In this document: positions 1-5,126 of the stretch, piece after piece | Position numbering within the stretch: position 1 is the stretch's first letter | How the letters are laid out: each line of letters opens with the position of its first letter | Source of the DNA: a candidate division GN15 bacterium | GTDB taxonomy: Bacteria > Zixibacteria > MSB-5A5 > GN15 > FEB-12 | DNA: 5,126 nucleotides | Direction of reading: 5' to 3' | Assembly (NCBI GenBank): GCA_014729205.1 | Contig: WJKG01000237.1 | Location: 1-5,126 of the forward strand | The notes under the pieces: model-generated | What the model was told of the DNA's origin: nothing | Database searches by the model: none | What the model saw: the letters and a program-made list of their open reading frames with translations, nothing else | Made by a program: the position numbers and the translations under genes

Positions 1-1041
1 ACCCAGAAGCCCGCCAAACCCAGTGATCAGCAGCGTCTCGAAAAGAAACTGTACCAGAATCGTACTCTTGCGCGCTCCCAACGCCATCTTGATCCCGATC
101 TCCTTCGTCCGTTCCTCCAGCACGACGTTCATGATATTGGAAACGCCAATACCACCGGTGATCAGCGTTGCCACGCCAATCCCCACCAGAAACGCCTGGA
201 AGGCAAAGAAGAACGTCTTCAAGAACGCAAACCCCTCCGTCGTATCCCAGATACCCAGCGCTTCTTCATCGCTCGGATCAAACTGGTACTTGGCCCCCAG
301 GATCTCATACACTTCCTTCTTCGCGTGTCCCATCGTCAGCTTGGGGTCCGACTGCATCACGAAATTGTTGATATACCGATGCCCCCACATGGCCTTGAAC
401 GTCGATGATGGTATGAACGCCTTCCGGTTATCTCGGCCATTGTACGAGCTGTCCTGGTCTTTCTCCTTCATGATCCCCACGACCACAAACGGCGTCCCGT
501 TGATTAGCACCGTCTTACCCACCGCCTCTTTGGTACCGAACAAATCCTCTTTCAGCCGATCCCCCAGGAACACCACCCGGCGTTTCTCGTCGATATCTCG
601 CTGGTTGATAAACCGCGAGCCAAACTGCGGAATCAGGTTACGTGCCAGACCGAACTCCGGCCAGATGCCCACCACATTGCGCGAGGTCGTCTGCTCCTCG
701 TGCTTCATAGGTATACTCCAGCGGGAGTACTCCGGTGAAATGGTAGTGATTGTCTGCGAACTCGCCTTGATCAGCTTGACATCATCCTCGGTAAACCGAA
801 TCCGTCGCCCCCTCGGCATCCCCTTGTATTCCTTCGATGTAATCCCCGGCCAGACAATCGCTATATTCTCACCCATCCCCTTTTGTGACTTGATCTGCGC
901 CTCGCGCATACCCTGCCCGAAAGCAAACAGCAGCACGATCGAACACGTCCCCCAGAATACCCCGAACATGGTCAGGGCGCTGCGGAGCTTCTGCCGACGG
1001 ATATCCGTGAAAAACTGCTTGAAAACGGTGCGTGTGATCAT
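1..1041 (-). CDS. MacB/FtsX-type ABC transporter permease, partial (3' end off window)
   Basis: Membrane subunit of an ABC exporter of the MacB type, expected to move a substrate out across the envelope together with the adaptor encoded just upstream. 347 codons are visible from the ATG at 1041; no stop is reached before the window edge. Seen: a basic N-terminus, then a first membrane segment at about residues 19-41 (starting KLRSALTMFGVFWG). A large extracytoplasmic MacB_PCD-like region runs from about 45 to 270. A second hydrophobic segment lies at about 274-304 and is followed by EERTKEIGIKMALGAR (309-324), the conserved FtsX/MacB loop known in this family to contact the ATPase. A third membrane segment begins at about 328. 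There is no N-terminal nucleotide-binding domain, so unlike E. coli MacB the ATPase must be a separate gene, probably further left. The start is supported by GGAAG 7 bases upstream. The substrate cannot be predicted. Confidence 0.93.
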   Translation of the reverse strand, partial: MITRTVFKQFFTDIRRQKLRSALTMFGVFWGTCSIVLLFAFGQGMREAQIKSQKGMGENIAIVWPGITSKEYKGMPRGRRIRFTEDDVKLIKASSQTITTISPEYSRWSIPMKHEEQTTSRNVVGIWPEFGLARNLIPQFGSRFINQRDIDEKRRVVFLGDRLKEDLFGTKEAVGKTVLINGTPFVVVGIMKEKDQDSSYNGRDNRKAFIPSSTFKAMWGHRYINNFVMQSDPKLTMGHAKKEVYEILGAKYQFDPSDEEALGIWDTTEGFAFLKTFFFAFQAFLVGIGVATLITGGIGVSNIMNVVLEERTKEIGIKMALGARKSTILVQFLFETLLITGFGGLLG

Positions 1042-1048
1042 ATCCGTA

Positions 1049-1053
1049 CTTCC
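1049..1053 (-). promoter_or_regulatory. Ribosome binding site of the permease gene
   Basis: On the minus strand GGAAG lies 7 bases before the ATG at 1041, inside the 17-base gap after the adaptor stop codon (1059-1061). It fixes the permease start, and the tight spacing supports cotranscription with the adaptor. Confidence 0.6.
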
Positions 1054-1058
1054 GGCGC

Positions 1059-2153
1059 TTAGTCGGCCGTTATCTCCCGGGGCGGACGTTCCACGATCAA
1101 CTCGCCCTCTTCGACTCCCTCGAGCACCTCAACATTCAGCCCGTCGGACAATCCCGTCTTGATGCTACGCCGCTCAACCGTCCCCAGCGAATCCTGCACC
1201 TCAACATAGGAAATCGAATCCTCTATCTGCACCAGCCGCTCAGGCACCAGCAGAATACCCAGCTTCTGGTTGATTATCACATCGGCGTTCGCACTGTAAC
1301 CGGCACGAAGGTACGCACTGCTGGACTCATCGATCTCGATCTCCACCGGAAACACCGTCGAGCCTTCCTCGCGATGTGCCTTCGGTGAAATCTTGGTCAG
1401 TGTGCCACCCAGCTTGTCTGTGGAAAGTGCCCCCACTTCAATCTTGGCCTCCATTTTCTCGGCCAGCTTACCCACATCGATCTCGTCCACATTGCCCTTG
1501 AAAATCAGGTTGTCCATCTGCGCCAGCGTCATAAGCTCCGTACCGGCCTGGTATGATGTCAAAGGGACAATCGGGTCACCTTCCTCCACCAGGCGTTCCA
1601 GCACGGTACCATTGAACGGCGACTTGATGATGTTATCGATCTTGATATTCGCAATCGTCGTCTGCCCGGACTCTATAAGCGACAGCTTCTCCCGTGCCAG
1701 CTTCAACCGAAGCTCCGCCTCCTCATATATCTTGGCGGCGCGCTCATACTCCTGGTTGGACACTAACTGCTTGTCTTTGAGCTTCTTGGTCCGGTCGTAC
1801 TCCAGCTTGGCATTGTCAAATGACACCTGAGCCAGTTCCACCTGACGCTTGGTCTCTGCCAGCTCCAACGGGGTAGGATCCGGCGCGATATCAAACAGCG
1901 GATCGCCCACCTTGACCACATCGCCCACCTCGACAAAAACGCTGCGAACAATCCCCGGTATCTTGGACTTGATAGAGACTTCCTTCACCGGCTCTATCCG
2001 CCCCACGGCCAACGCTTTATCGACAATATCCCCCGTCTCGACAGCCACCGTCTTGAATGTACTCTCTTTGCTCGCCGAACCATCGATAGCGAAGAACAAC
2101 ACGCTCCCCACCAGCGCCACCGCCAACATCACCAGAACTATCTTCTTCACCAT
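1059..2153 (-). CDS. HlyD/MacA-like periplasmic adaptor (membrane-fusion) subunit of an efflux system
   Basis: Adaptor that links an inner-membrane ABC permease to the outer part of the envelope in tripartite efflux or export pumps. It is complete at 364 residues, a usual length for the RND/MacA adaptor family. Seen: an uncleaved-looking N-terminal anchor (about residues 4-23, preceded by two lysines). The first half of the lipoyl-like domain is at about 55-92 (IPGIVRSVFVEVGDVVKVGD). A charged alpha-helical hairpin follows at about 94-160, rich in K, E, A and L. The second lipoyl half is at about 172-200 with IIKSPFNGTVLE, the family's I-x-(A/S)-P-F-x-G-x-V motif. A beta-barrel lies at about 205-290 and a C-terminal membrane-proximal domain to 364. 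No lipobox cysteine is visible, so it is probably held by the anchor helix. It is the first gene of the minus-strand operon, 17 bases before the permease, which points to a MacAB-type rather than an RND pump. Confidence 0.94.
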   Translation of the reverse strand: MVKKIVLVMLAVALVGSVLFFAIDGSASKESTFKTVAVETGDIVDKALAVGRIEPVKEVSIKSKIPGIVRSVFVEVGDVVKVGDPLFDIAPDPTPLELAETKRQVELAQVSFDNAKLEYDRTKKLKDKQLVSNQEYERAAKIYEEAELRLKLAREKLSLIESGQTTIANIKIDNIIKSPFNGTVLERLVEEGDPIVPLTSYQAGTELMTLAQMDNLIFKGNVDEIDVGKLAEKMEAKIEVGALSTDKLGGTLTKISPKAHREEGSTVFPVEIEIDESSSAYLRAGYSANADVIINQKLGILLVPERLVQIEDSISYVEVQDSLGTVERRSIKTGLSDGLNVEVLEGVEEGELIVERPPREITAD

Positions 2154-2417
2154 TATGACCTTTCTCCCTGCGGAGGTTGGGTACCTTGCTCGATTAGGGT
2201 AGTTACAGTTTGCAAATACGCGAGCCTTCCGGCTTTGTTTCAGTCCTAACTATTTCCTTAAGAGAATGCGGTTCCATCAGCAGCCAGCCTCTCGAATATG
2301 ATTGCCATTCACCGCCGCTTGGCGTTTGTATTGGGTAATGACAGTTATGACCCGGTTTTGTTGCAGCAGGGGAGAGGATGAGGGGAGTCGCAGGCCAATA
2401 GCCAGGGGCCAGGAGAC
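2154..2417. other. Divergent intergenic region (adaptor operon / DUF5131 gene)
   Basis: 264 bases separate the two divergent genes, so promoters for both directions should lie here, but I find no convincing sigma-70 pair. On the plus strand TTGCCA (2302-2307) has only poor -10 partners (TTGTAT at 2326-2331). On the minus strand TTGCAA (2210-2215) also lacks a good -10. A 27-codon frame (2298-2381) lies here in the same frame as the DUF5131 gene and is treated as a finding. Just before the DUF5131 start are three imperfect tandem heptamers (GCCAATA, GCCAGGG, GCCAGGA; 2394-2414). The stretch from about 2367 to 2415 is G- and purine-rich, opposite to the C-rich plus strand around it. Confidence 0.5.
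2159..2169 (-). promoter_or_regulatory. Ribosome binding site of the adaptor gene
   Basis: The minus strand reads AGGGAGAAAGG. AAAGG ends 5 bases before the ATG at 2153 and GGGAG ends 10 bases before it, so either purine block could pair with 16S rRNA. This supports the annotated start. Confidence 0.55.
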
Positions 2418-3257
2418 ATGTCTAAGTCGCTAATCCAATGGACCCACTCATCCTGGAACCCCGTCACCGGATGTGACCATGTCAGCCCCGGATGCGACCA
2501 CTGTTATGCCGAACGCATGGCCCACCGCCTCCAGGCTATGGGGGTCAACAAGTACCGCAACGGTTTCAACGTCACCCTCCACCCGGATGCCCTCGACCAC
2601 CCCCTCAAGTGGAAAGCCCCGCGCCTGGTCTTCGTCAACTCCATGAGTGACCTCTTTCACCCGGAGGTCCCCATCAGCTTTGTTCGCGACGTATTCGACA
2701 CCATCAAGCGCGCCCACCAGCACCAGTTTCAGTTGCTCACCAAACGCTCCAAACGCCTCGTCCGCCTCTCAGGCAAACTCGACTGGCCGGACAATCTCTG
2801 GATGGGCGTCACCGTCGAGCTGCGCGACTACCTCTATCGCATCAATGACCTGCGGCGCACACCGGCTGCCATCAAGTGGCTCTCGCTCGAACCGCTTCTC
2901 GGCGATCTCGGCGACGTTGACCTGACCGACATCGACTGGGCCGTCGTCGGTGGTGAATCAGGCCCCGGCGCTCGCCCCATGAGACGTGCCTGGGTCGCCA
3001 ACCTGCGTTCGCAATGCCGCAAACAAAACGTCCCCTTCTTCTTCAAACAGTGGGGAGGCCCCAACAAGAAAGCCACCGGCCGCCTCCTCGATGGCCGCGA
3101 GTACTCCGAATACCCCGCCATCCCCGGCTTTCAACCCTCCCTCGGCCTCAGAACAACGGATAAGCCCCGCCCTCCCGCCATTGACAGCCGACGCATCTTC
3201 ACACATATTGACCGTATCAGGGTAAACCAACACTACCACCGCTCAAAAGGAGGCTAG
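2418..3257 (+). CDS. DUF5131 family protein (phage Gp37/Gp68-like, three-Cys motif)
   Basis: Member of a family first named from phage proteins and also widespread in bacterial chromosomes; its biochemical role is not established. Seen: a conserved N-terminus with WNPVTGC, then C19-x6-C26-x2-C29 followed by YAERMA. This three-cysteine cluster looks suited to binding an iron-sulphur cluster or metal; a radical-SAM-like role is inference, because the spacing is not the canonical Cx3Cx2C. Further conserved blocks are VFVNSMSDLFH (71-81), FQLLTKR (104-110), KWLSLEPLLG (153-162), VVGGESGPGARPM (176-188) and FFFKQWGG (207-214). The recognisable domain ends near residue 237. About 42 further residues form a basic, proline-containing tail that I do not associate with the family. 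The start matches the family N-terminus, although AGGAG (2411-2415) is only 2 bases from the ATG; AGGGG (2404-2408), 9 bases away, may serve instead. The next gene follows 5 bases after the stop. Confidence 0.92.
   Translation: MSKSLIQWTHSSWNPVTGCDHVSPGCDHCYAERMAHRLQAMGVNKYRNGFNVTLHPDALDHPLKWKAPRLVFVNSMSDLFHPEVPISFVRDVFDTIKRAHQHQFQLLTKRSKRLVRLSGKLDWPDNLWMGVTVELRDYLYRINDLRRTPAAIKWLSLEPLLGDLGDVDLTDIDWAVVGGESGPGARPMRRAWVANLRSQCRKQNVPFFFKQWGGPNKKATGRLLDGREYSEYPAIPGFQPSLGLRTTDKPRPPAIDSRRIFTHIDRIRVNQHYHRSKGG
3247..3253 (+). promoter_or_regulatory. Strong Shine-Dalgarno of the 69-residue ORF, inside the DUF5131 gene end
   Basis: AAGGAGG, a full match to the anti-Shine-Dalgarno core, ends 9 bases before the ATG at 3263 and lies in the last codons of the DUF5131 gene (stop at 3255-3257). 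It is the strongest ribosome site in the window. It supports the small gene being real and translated, probably coupled to the gene upstream. Confidence 0.75.
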
Positions 3258-3262
3258 ACAAA

Positions 3263-3472
3263 ATGGGGCTACCGGACTACGAGATACTCTACAATTGTCT
3301 CATGCAGGATTTGGCGGACCGGCTCTGGTACCACGAAAAGCGAGCCCTCGTTCCATTGAACCGCGACCGCTTGCTCCATCACGCTATTGCCACCGAAATC
3401 GGCGGCATCATCAGCCGTGCCAGAGCTGAACGTCAATACCAGGAAACGCCCACCGGCAGGAATAAGCACTAA
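3263..3472 (+). CDS. Small protein of unknown function, coupled to the DUF5131 gene
   Basis: I do not recognise this 69-residue protein. It is soluble and charged, with no signal peptide or membrane segment. Two likely helices are visible, about residues 5-28 (with an aromatic and acidic start, DYEILYNCLMQD) and about 33-58 (RDRLLHHAIATEIGG and then an arginine-rich stretch). There is a single cysteine (C12), so it is not a zinc ribbon. Evidence that it is a gene: a near-perfect AAGGAGG site at proper spacing, a start 5 bases after the DUF5131 stop, and the same strand. Its codons are less strongly C-ending than those of its neighbours. The position suggests a function tied to the DUF5131 protein, but it does not resemble what I recall of TcmP, the usual partner, and is far shorter. 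It could be an accessory or regulatory peptide. Function unassigned. Confidence 0.7.
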   Translation: MGLPDYEILYNCLMQDLADRLWYHEKRALVPLNRDRLLHHAIATEIGGIISRARAERQYQETPTGRNKH

Positions 3473-3482
3473 ACCAGGTACC

Positions 3483-3523
3483 GGCCCCGGCAGCTCTTCT
3501 CAAATCCATGATCTGCCGGGGTC
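3483..3523 (+). terminator. GC-rich hairpin after the DUF5131 / small-ORF pair (possible terminator)
   Basis: The left arm GGCCCCGGCAG (3483-3493) pairs with the right arm CTGCCGGGGTC (3513-3523). This gives an 11-bp stem with one G-U pair and a 19-base loop, starting 10 bases after the small ORF stop. No run of T follows, so it is not a classical intrinsic terminator. It could stabilise the mRNA 3' end, act with the C-rich tract downstream in Rho-dependent termination, or work as a leader structure for pdxT. Confidence 0.4.
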
Positions 3524-3606
3524 ACCACCACCCTCCGCTCCTTTCTTCATCCCGCCCCTTGACCAATCCACCACTATCCACTTTCTTGGCACCCGCAACC
3601 ACCACC
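3524..3606 (+). promoter_or_regulatory. C-rich, G-poor intergenic tract (rut-like) before pdxT
   Basis: From 3524 to 3600 I count 39 C and 6 G in 77 bases, with repeated CCACC and pyrimidine runs. High C with low G over about 80 bases is the known character of Rho loading (rut) sites. The tract lies between the hairpin and pdxT, where the upstream unit would end. A weak -35-like TTGACC (3559-3564) lies within it but has only TTTCTT at 17-base spacing, so the pdxT promoter remains unplaced. The strand's general C bias contributes, so this call is tentative. Confidence 0.3.
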
Positions 3607-3623
3607 GTCTGTTGTAAGGTACT

Positions 3624-4232
3624 GTGACACGAATGAACCAATTCCAGACATTGTCGGTCGGCATTCTCGCTCTCCAGGGCGACTTCGACCGCCACCAGTA
3701 TCAGGTCAACCTCACCGGCGCCAAACCGGTCCTTGTCCGGCGCGCCGACCACCTGAATGACATCGATGCGCTCATCATCCCCGGCGGCGAATCAACCACC
3801 ATGAGCATCCTGCTCGACCGCTTCAACATGCGAACCCCCGTCAAACGCTTCGCCGAATCCCACGCCGTCTGGGGGACCTGCGCCGGCATGATCATGCTGG
3901 CCATGGACATCAAGGACAACCTCTCCGGTGTTGAGCCGCTCAAACTCATGGACATCGATGTTATCCGCAATGACTACGGCCGCCAGGTCTACTCCTTCGA
4001 CGAGCAGGTAGAGGCGAACCTCGATGGTGACATAGTCACCCTCCAGGCCGCCTTCATCCGCGCCCCGAAAGTCGCGCGCGTCGGCCCCTCGGTGAATACC
4101 CTTGCGGTATTCCACGACAGCCCCGTATTACTGACACAGGAAAAACTCATGGCCAGTTCGTTCCATACGGAACTCGATGATAACACCCGGCTGTTGGAGT
4201 TTTTTCTCGAATCATTCGTGCTGAAAGGCTGA
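3624..4232 (+). CDS. pdxT: Pyridoxal 5'-phosphate synthase glutaminase subunit PdxT
   Basis: Class I glutamine amidotransferase that releases ammonia from glutamine and passes it to PdxS, which makes pyridoxal 5'-phosphate from ribose 5-phosphate and glyceraldehyde 3-phosphate (deoxyxylulose-independent route, cytosol). All key features are visible: VGILALQGDF at the N-terminus, IIPGGEST (51-58), the nucleophile elbow GTCAGM with catalytic C86, RNDYGRQVYSF (115-125), FIRAP (144-148), and the catalytic His and Glu in SFHTEL (H181, E183). The length of 202 residues is normal for the family. Start: GTG at 3624 has AAGG 4 bases upstream; an in-frame ATG at 3633 (three codons later) has no good ribosome site, so GTG is preferred, without certainty. 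pdxS is not adjacent in this window, which is less usual. lipA follows 45 bases after the stop, probably in one transcript. Confidence 0.96.
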   Translation: MTRMNQFQTLSVGILALQGDFDRHQYQVNLTGAKPVLVRRADHLNDIDALIIPGGESTTMSILLDRFNMRTPVKRFAESHAVWGTCAGMIMLAMDIKDNLSGVEPLKLMDIDVIRNDYGRQVYSFDEQVEANLDGDIVTLQAAFIRAPKVARVGPSVNTLAVFHDSPVLLTQEKLMASSFHTELDDNTRLLEFFLESFVLKG

Positions 4233-4244
4233 AAGATCGGCAAA

Positions 4245-4259
4245 TGCGCCCTGAGCGCA
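4245..4259 (+). repeat. Small inverted repeat between pdxT and lipA
   Basis: TGCGC-CCTGA-GCGCA is a perfect 5-bp stem with a 5-base loop in the 45-base pdxT-lipA gap, ending 8 bases before the lipA ribosome site. It is too short and lacks a T run, so it is unlikely to terminate transcription. It may affect translation or be chance. Confidence 0.3.
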
Positions 4260-4277
4260 CCAGTACCGGAAAGAAAC

Positions 4278-5126
4278 ATGTACAAGCTCTTCTTTACACA
4301 GTCCGTCGGTGACAACTCCGCCCACAGCCCAAGGCCGAAATCCCCATCCAGGAAGGAACGCGCCCAGGTGCCGCACTCCCGGCTTCCCGAGTGGATCCGC
4401 ATCAAACCCAAATCCGGCCCCAATTTCAAGCGCGTCCACGGCATGCTCAAACAGCACGGACTGCACTCGGTCTGCCAGGAGGCAGCCTGTCCCAACATCC
4501 GCGAATGCTACGAGGAGGGAACCGCCACCTTCATGATCCTCGGCAACCACTGTACCCGTGGCTGCAATTTCTGCGATGTCATCAAGGACAAACCCACCGG
4601 ACTCGACACCGATGAGCCCCGGCGTCTGGCCAAAGTCGTCGGCAAACTCGGCCTCAACCAGGTCGTAATCACGTCGGTCACCCGCGATGATCTCCCCGAT
4701 GGGGGCGCGTCTATCTTCGTCGACACCATGCACGAACTCAAAAAGCGCGACCCCGAGGTCAAAGTCGAATTCCTCGTGCCCGACTTCCGCGGCAACATGG
4801 ACGCCGTCAGGGCCGTCCTCGACTCCGGCGTCGATGTCTTCGCCCACAATGTCGAAACCGTCCAGCGCCTCTACAAGCGCGTCCGCCCTGCCATGAAGCT
4901 GCAACGGTCGCTCGATATCCTCGAATACGCCGCCGACTACCGCCCCCGTCCGGTCGTCAAGACCGGATTCATGGTCGGACTCGGCGAAACCACCGAAGAA
5001 ATCGTAGAACTCATGCACCAGATATACGAAACCGGCTGCGATATCGTCACCATCGGCCAGTATCTGCGCCCGTCGCTGATGCACCTGCCGGTCGAACGAT
5101 TCTATCGCCCCGATGAGTACCAGGAG
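4278..5126 (+). CDS. lipA: Lipoyl synthase LipA, partial (3' end off window)
   Basis: Radical SAM enzyme that inserts two sulphur atoms into octanoyl groups on lipoyl domains (2-oxoacid dehydrogenases, GcvH), the last step of lipoate synthesis. 283 codons are visible and stay open to the window edge. Seen: LPEWIRIK (36-43); auxiliary-cluster cysteines C66-x4-C71-x5-C77 in VCQEAACPNIREC; the radical SAM cluster C92-x3-C96-x2-C99 in HCTRGCNFCDV; TSVTRDDLPDGGA; FAHNVETV; and KTGFMVGLGET. The C-terminal serine motif that ligates the auxiliary cluster in this family would lie beyond the window. The ATG at 4278 has GGA/GGAAAG (4268-4273) upstream. It gives a basic, low-complexity N-terminal stretch of about 31 residues. 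An alternative start is GTG at 4368, with AGGAAGG 11 bases upstream, which would give the short N-terminus many LipA proteins have. It probably shares a transcript with pdxT. Confidence 0.96.
   Translation, partial: MYKLFFTQSVGDNSAHSPRPKSPSRKERAQVPHSRLPEWIRIKPKSGPNFKRVHGMLKQHGLHSVCQEAACPNIRECYEEGTATFMILGNHCTRGCNFCDVIKDKPTGLDTDEPRRLAKVVGKLGLNQVVITSVTRDDLPDGGASIFVDTMHELKKRDPEVKVEFLVPDFRGNMDAVRAVLDSGVDVFAHNVETVQRLYKRVRPAMKLQRSLDILEYAADYRPRPVVKTGFMVGLGETTEEIVELMHQIYETGCDIVTIGQYLRPSLMHLPVERFYRPDEYQE

Noticed and set aside
23..1162. Long plus-strand open frame (about 379 codons) over the permease
   Set aside because: It is antisense to a clear MacB/FtsX permease; its product is S/P/R-rich without a family signature. 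Its openness follows from the strand's codon bias.
2394..2414. Three imperfect 7-base tandem repeats (GCCAATA, GCCAGGG, GCCAGGA)
   Set aside because: Too short and degenerate to be an operator or CRISPR-like array; probably replication slippage.
2418..3257. Prophage or mobile-element origin of the DUF5131 region
   Set aside because: The family name comes from phages, but no integrase, structural phage gene, attachment site, terminal repeats or shift in codon pattern is visible, and homologues are common in chromosomes.
3559..3587. Possible pdxT promoter (TTGACC, 17 bases, TTTCTT)
   Set aside because: The -10 matches the consensus at only 3 of 6 positions and lies in a C-rich tract; too weak to annotate.
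4244..4312. 22-codon frame starting at ATG 4244, overlapping the lipA start
   Set aside because: It has no good ribosome site and no recognisable product, and is readily explained by chance; a leader-peptide role cannot be supported.
4212..5084. Long minus-strand open frame (about 290 codons) over the pdxT end and lipA
   Set aside because: It is antisense to lipA, whose cysteine motifs and continuous homology are clear. The antisense product is a D/G/V/E-rich translation typical of shadow frames.
1..5126. tRNA, rRNA, CRISPR arrays, insertion sequences, riboswitches
   Set aside because: I scanned both strands by eye and found no cloverleaf, regular repeat-spacer series, transposase or terminal inverted repeats, nor any leader I could match to a known riboswitch.

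Overview
This 5.1-kb window looks like ordinary chromosome from a moderately GC-rich bacterium. A periplasmic-adaptor plus ABC-permease pair suggests a diderm cell envelope, although related adaptors also occur in monoderms. No rRNA or other taxonomic marker is present. The lineage cannot be fixed from sequence alone; an uncultivated FCB-type phylum would fit, but that is only a guess.

Left part, minus strand (1-2153): two genes of a MacAB-type efflux or export operon. The first is a complete HlyD/MacA-like membrane-fusion protein (2153 to 1059). Seventeen bases after it comes a MacB/FtsX-type ABC permease without a fused ATPase (1041 to beyond position 1; the 3' end is off the window). The ATPase, and perhaps a second permease, should lie to the left of this window. 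Positions 2154-2417 are a divergent intergenic region between this operon and the plus-strand genes.

Middle, plus strand (2418-3472): a DUF5131 (phage Gp37/Gp68-like) protein with a three-cysteine motif near its N-terminus. A 69-residue protein I do not recognise follows 5 bases later and has a near-perfect Shine-Dalgarno sequence inside the end of the upstream gene. This pair is the least understood part of the window. The family's usual partner (three-Cys-motif partner protein, TcmP) is not seen beside it. Downstream, 3473-3623 holds a strong GC-rich inverted repeat followed by a very C-rich, G-poor tract, a combination that suggests a transcription end (possibly Rho-dependent).

Right part, plus strand (3624-5126): pdxT (glutaminase subunit of PLP synthase) and then lipA (lipoyl synthase, cut by the window edge), 45 bases apart and probably cotranscribed as a small cofactor-biosynthesis unit. 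PdxS, the usual neighbour of PdxT, is not in the window.

The plus strand is C-rich and G-poor throughout, whichever strand is coding. Plus-strand genes therefore use mostly C-ending codons and minus-strand genes mostly G-ending ones. This also produces long open frames antisense to the real genes, which are not annotated.
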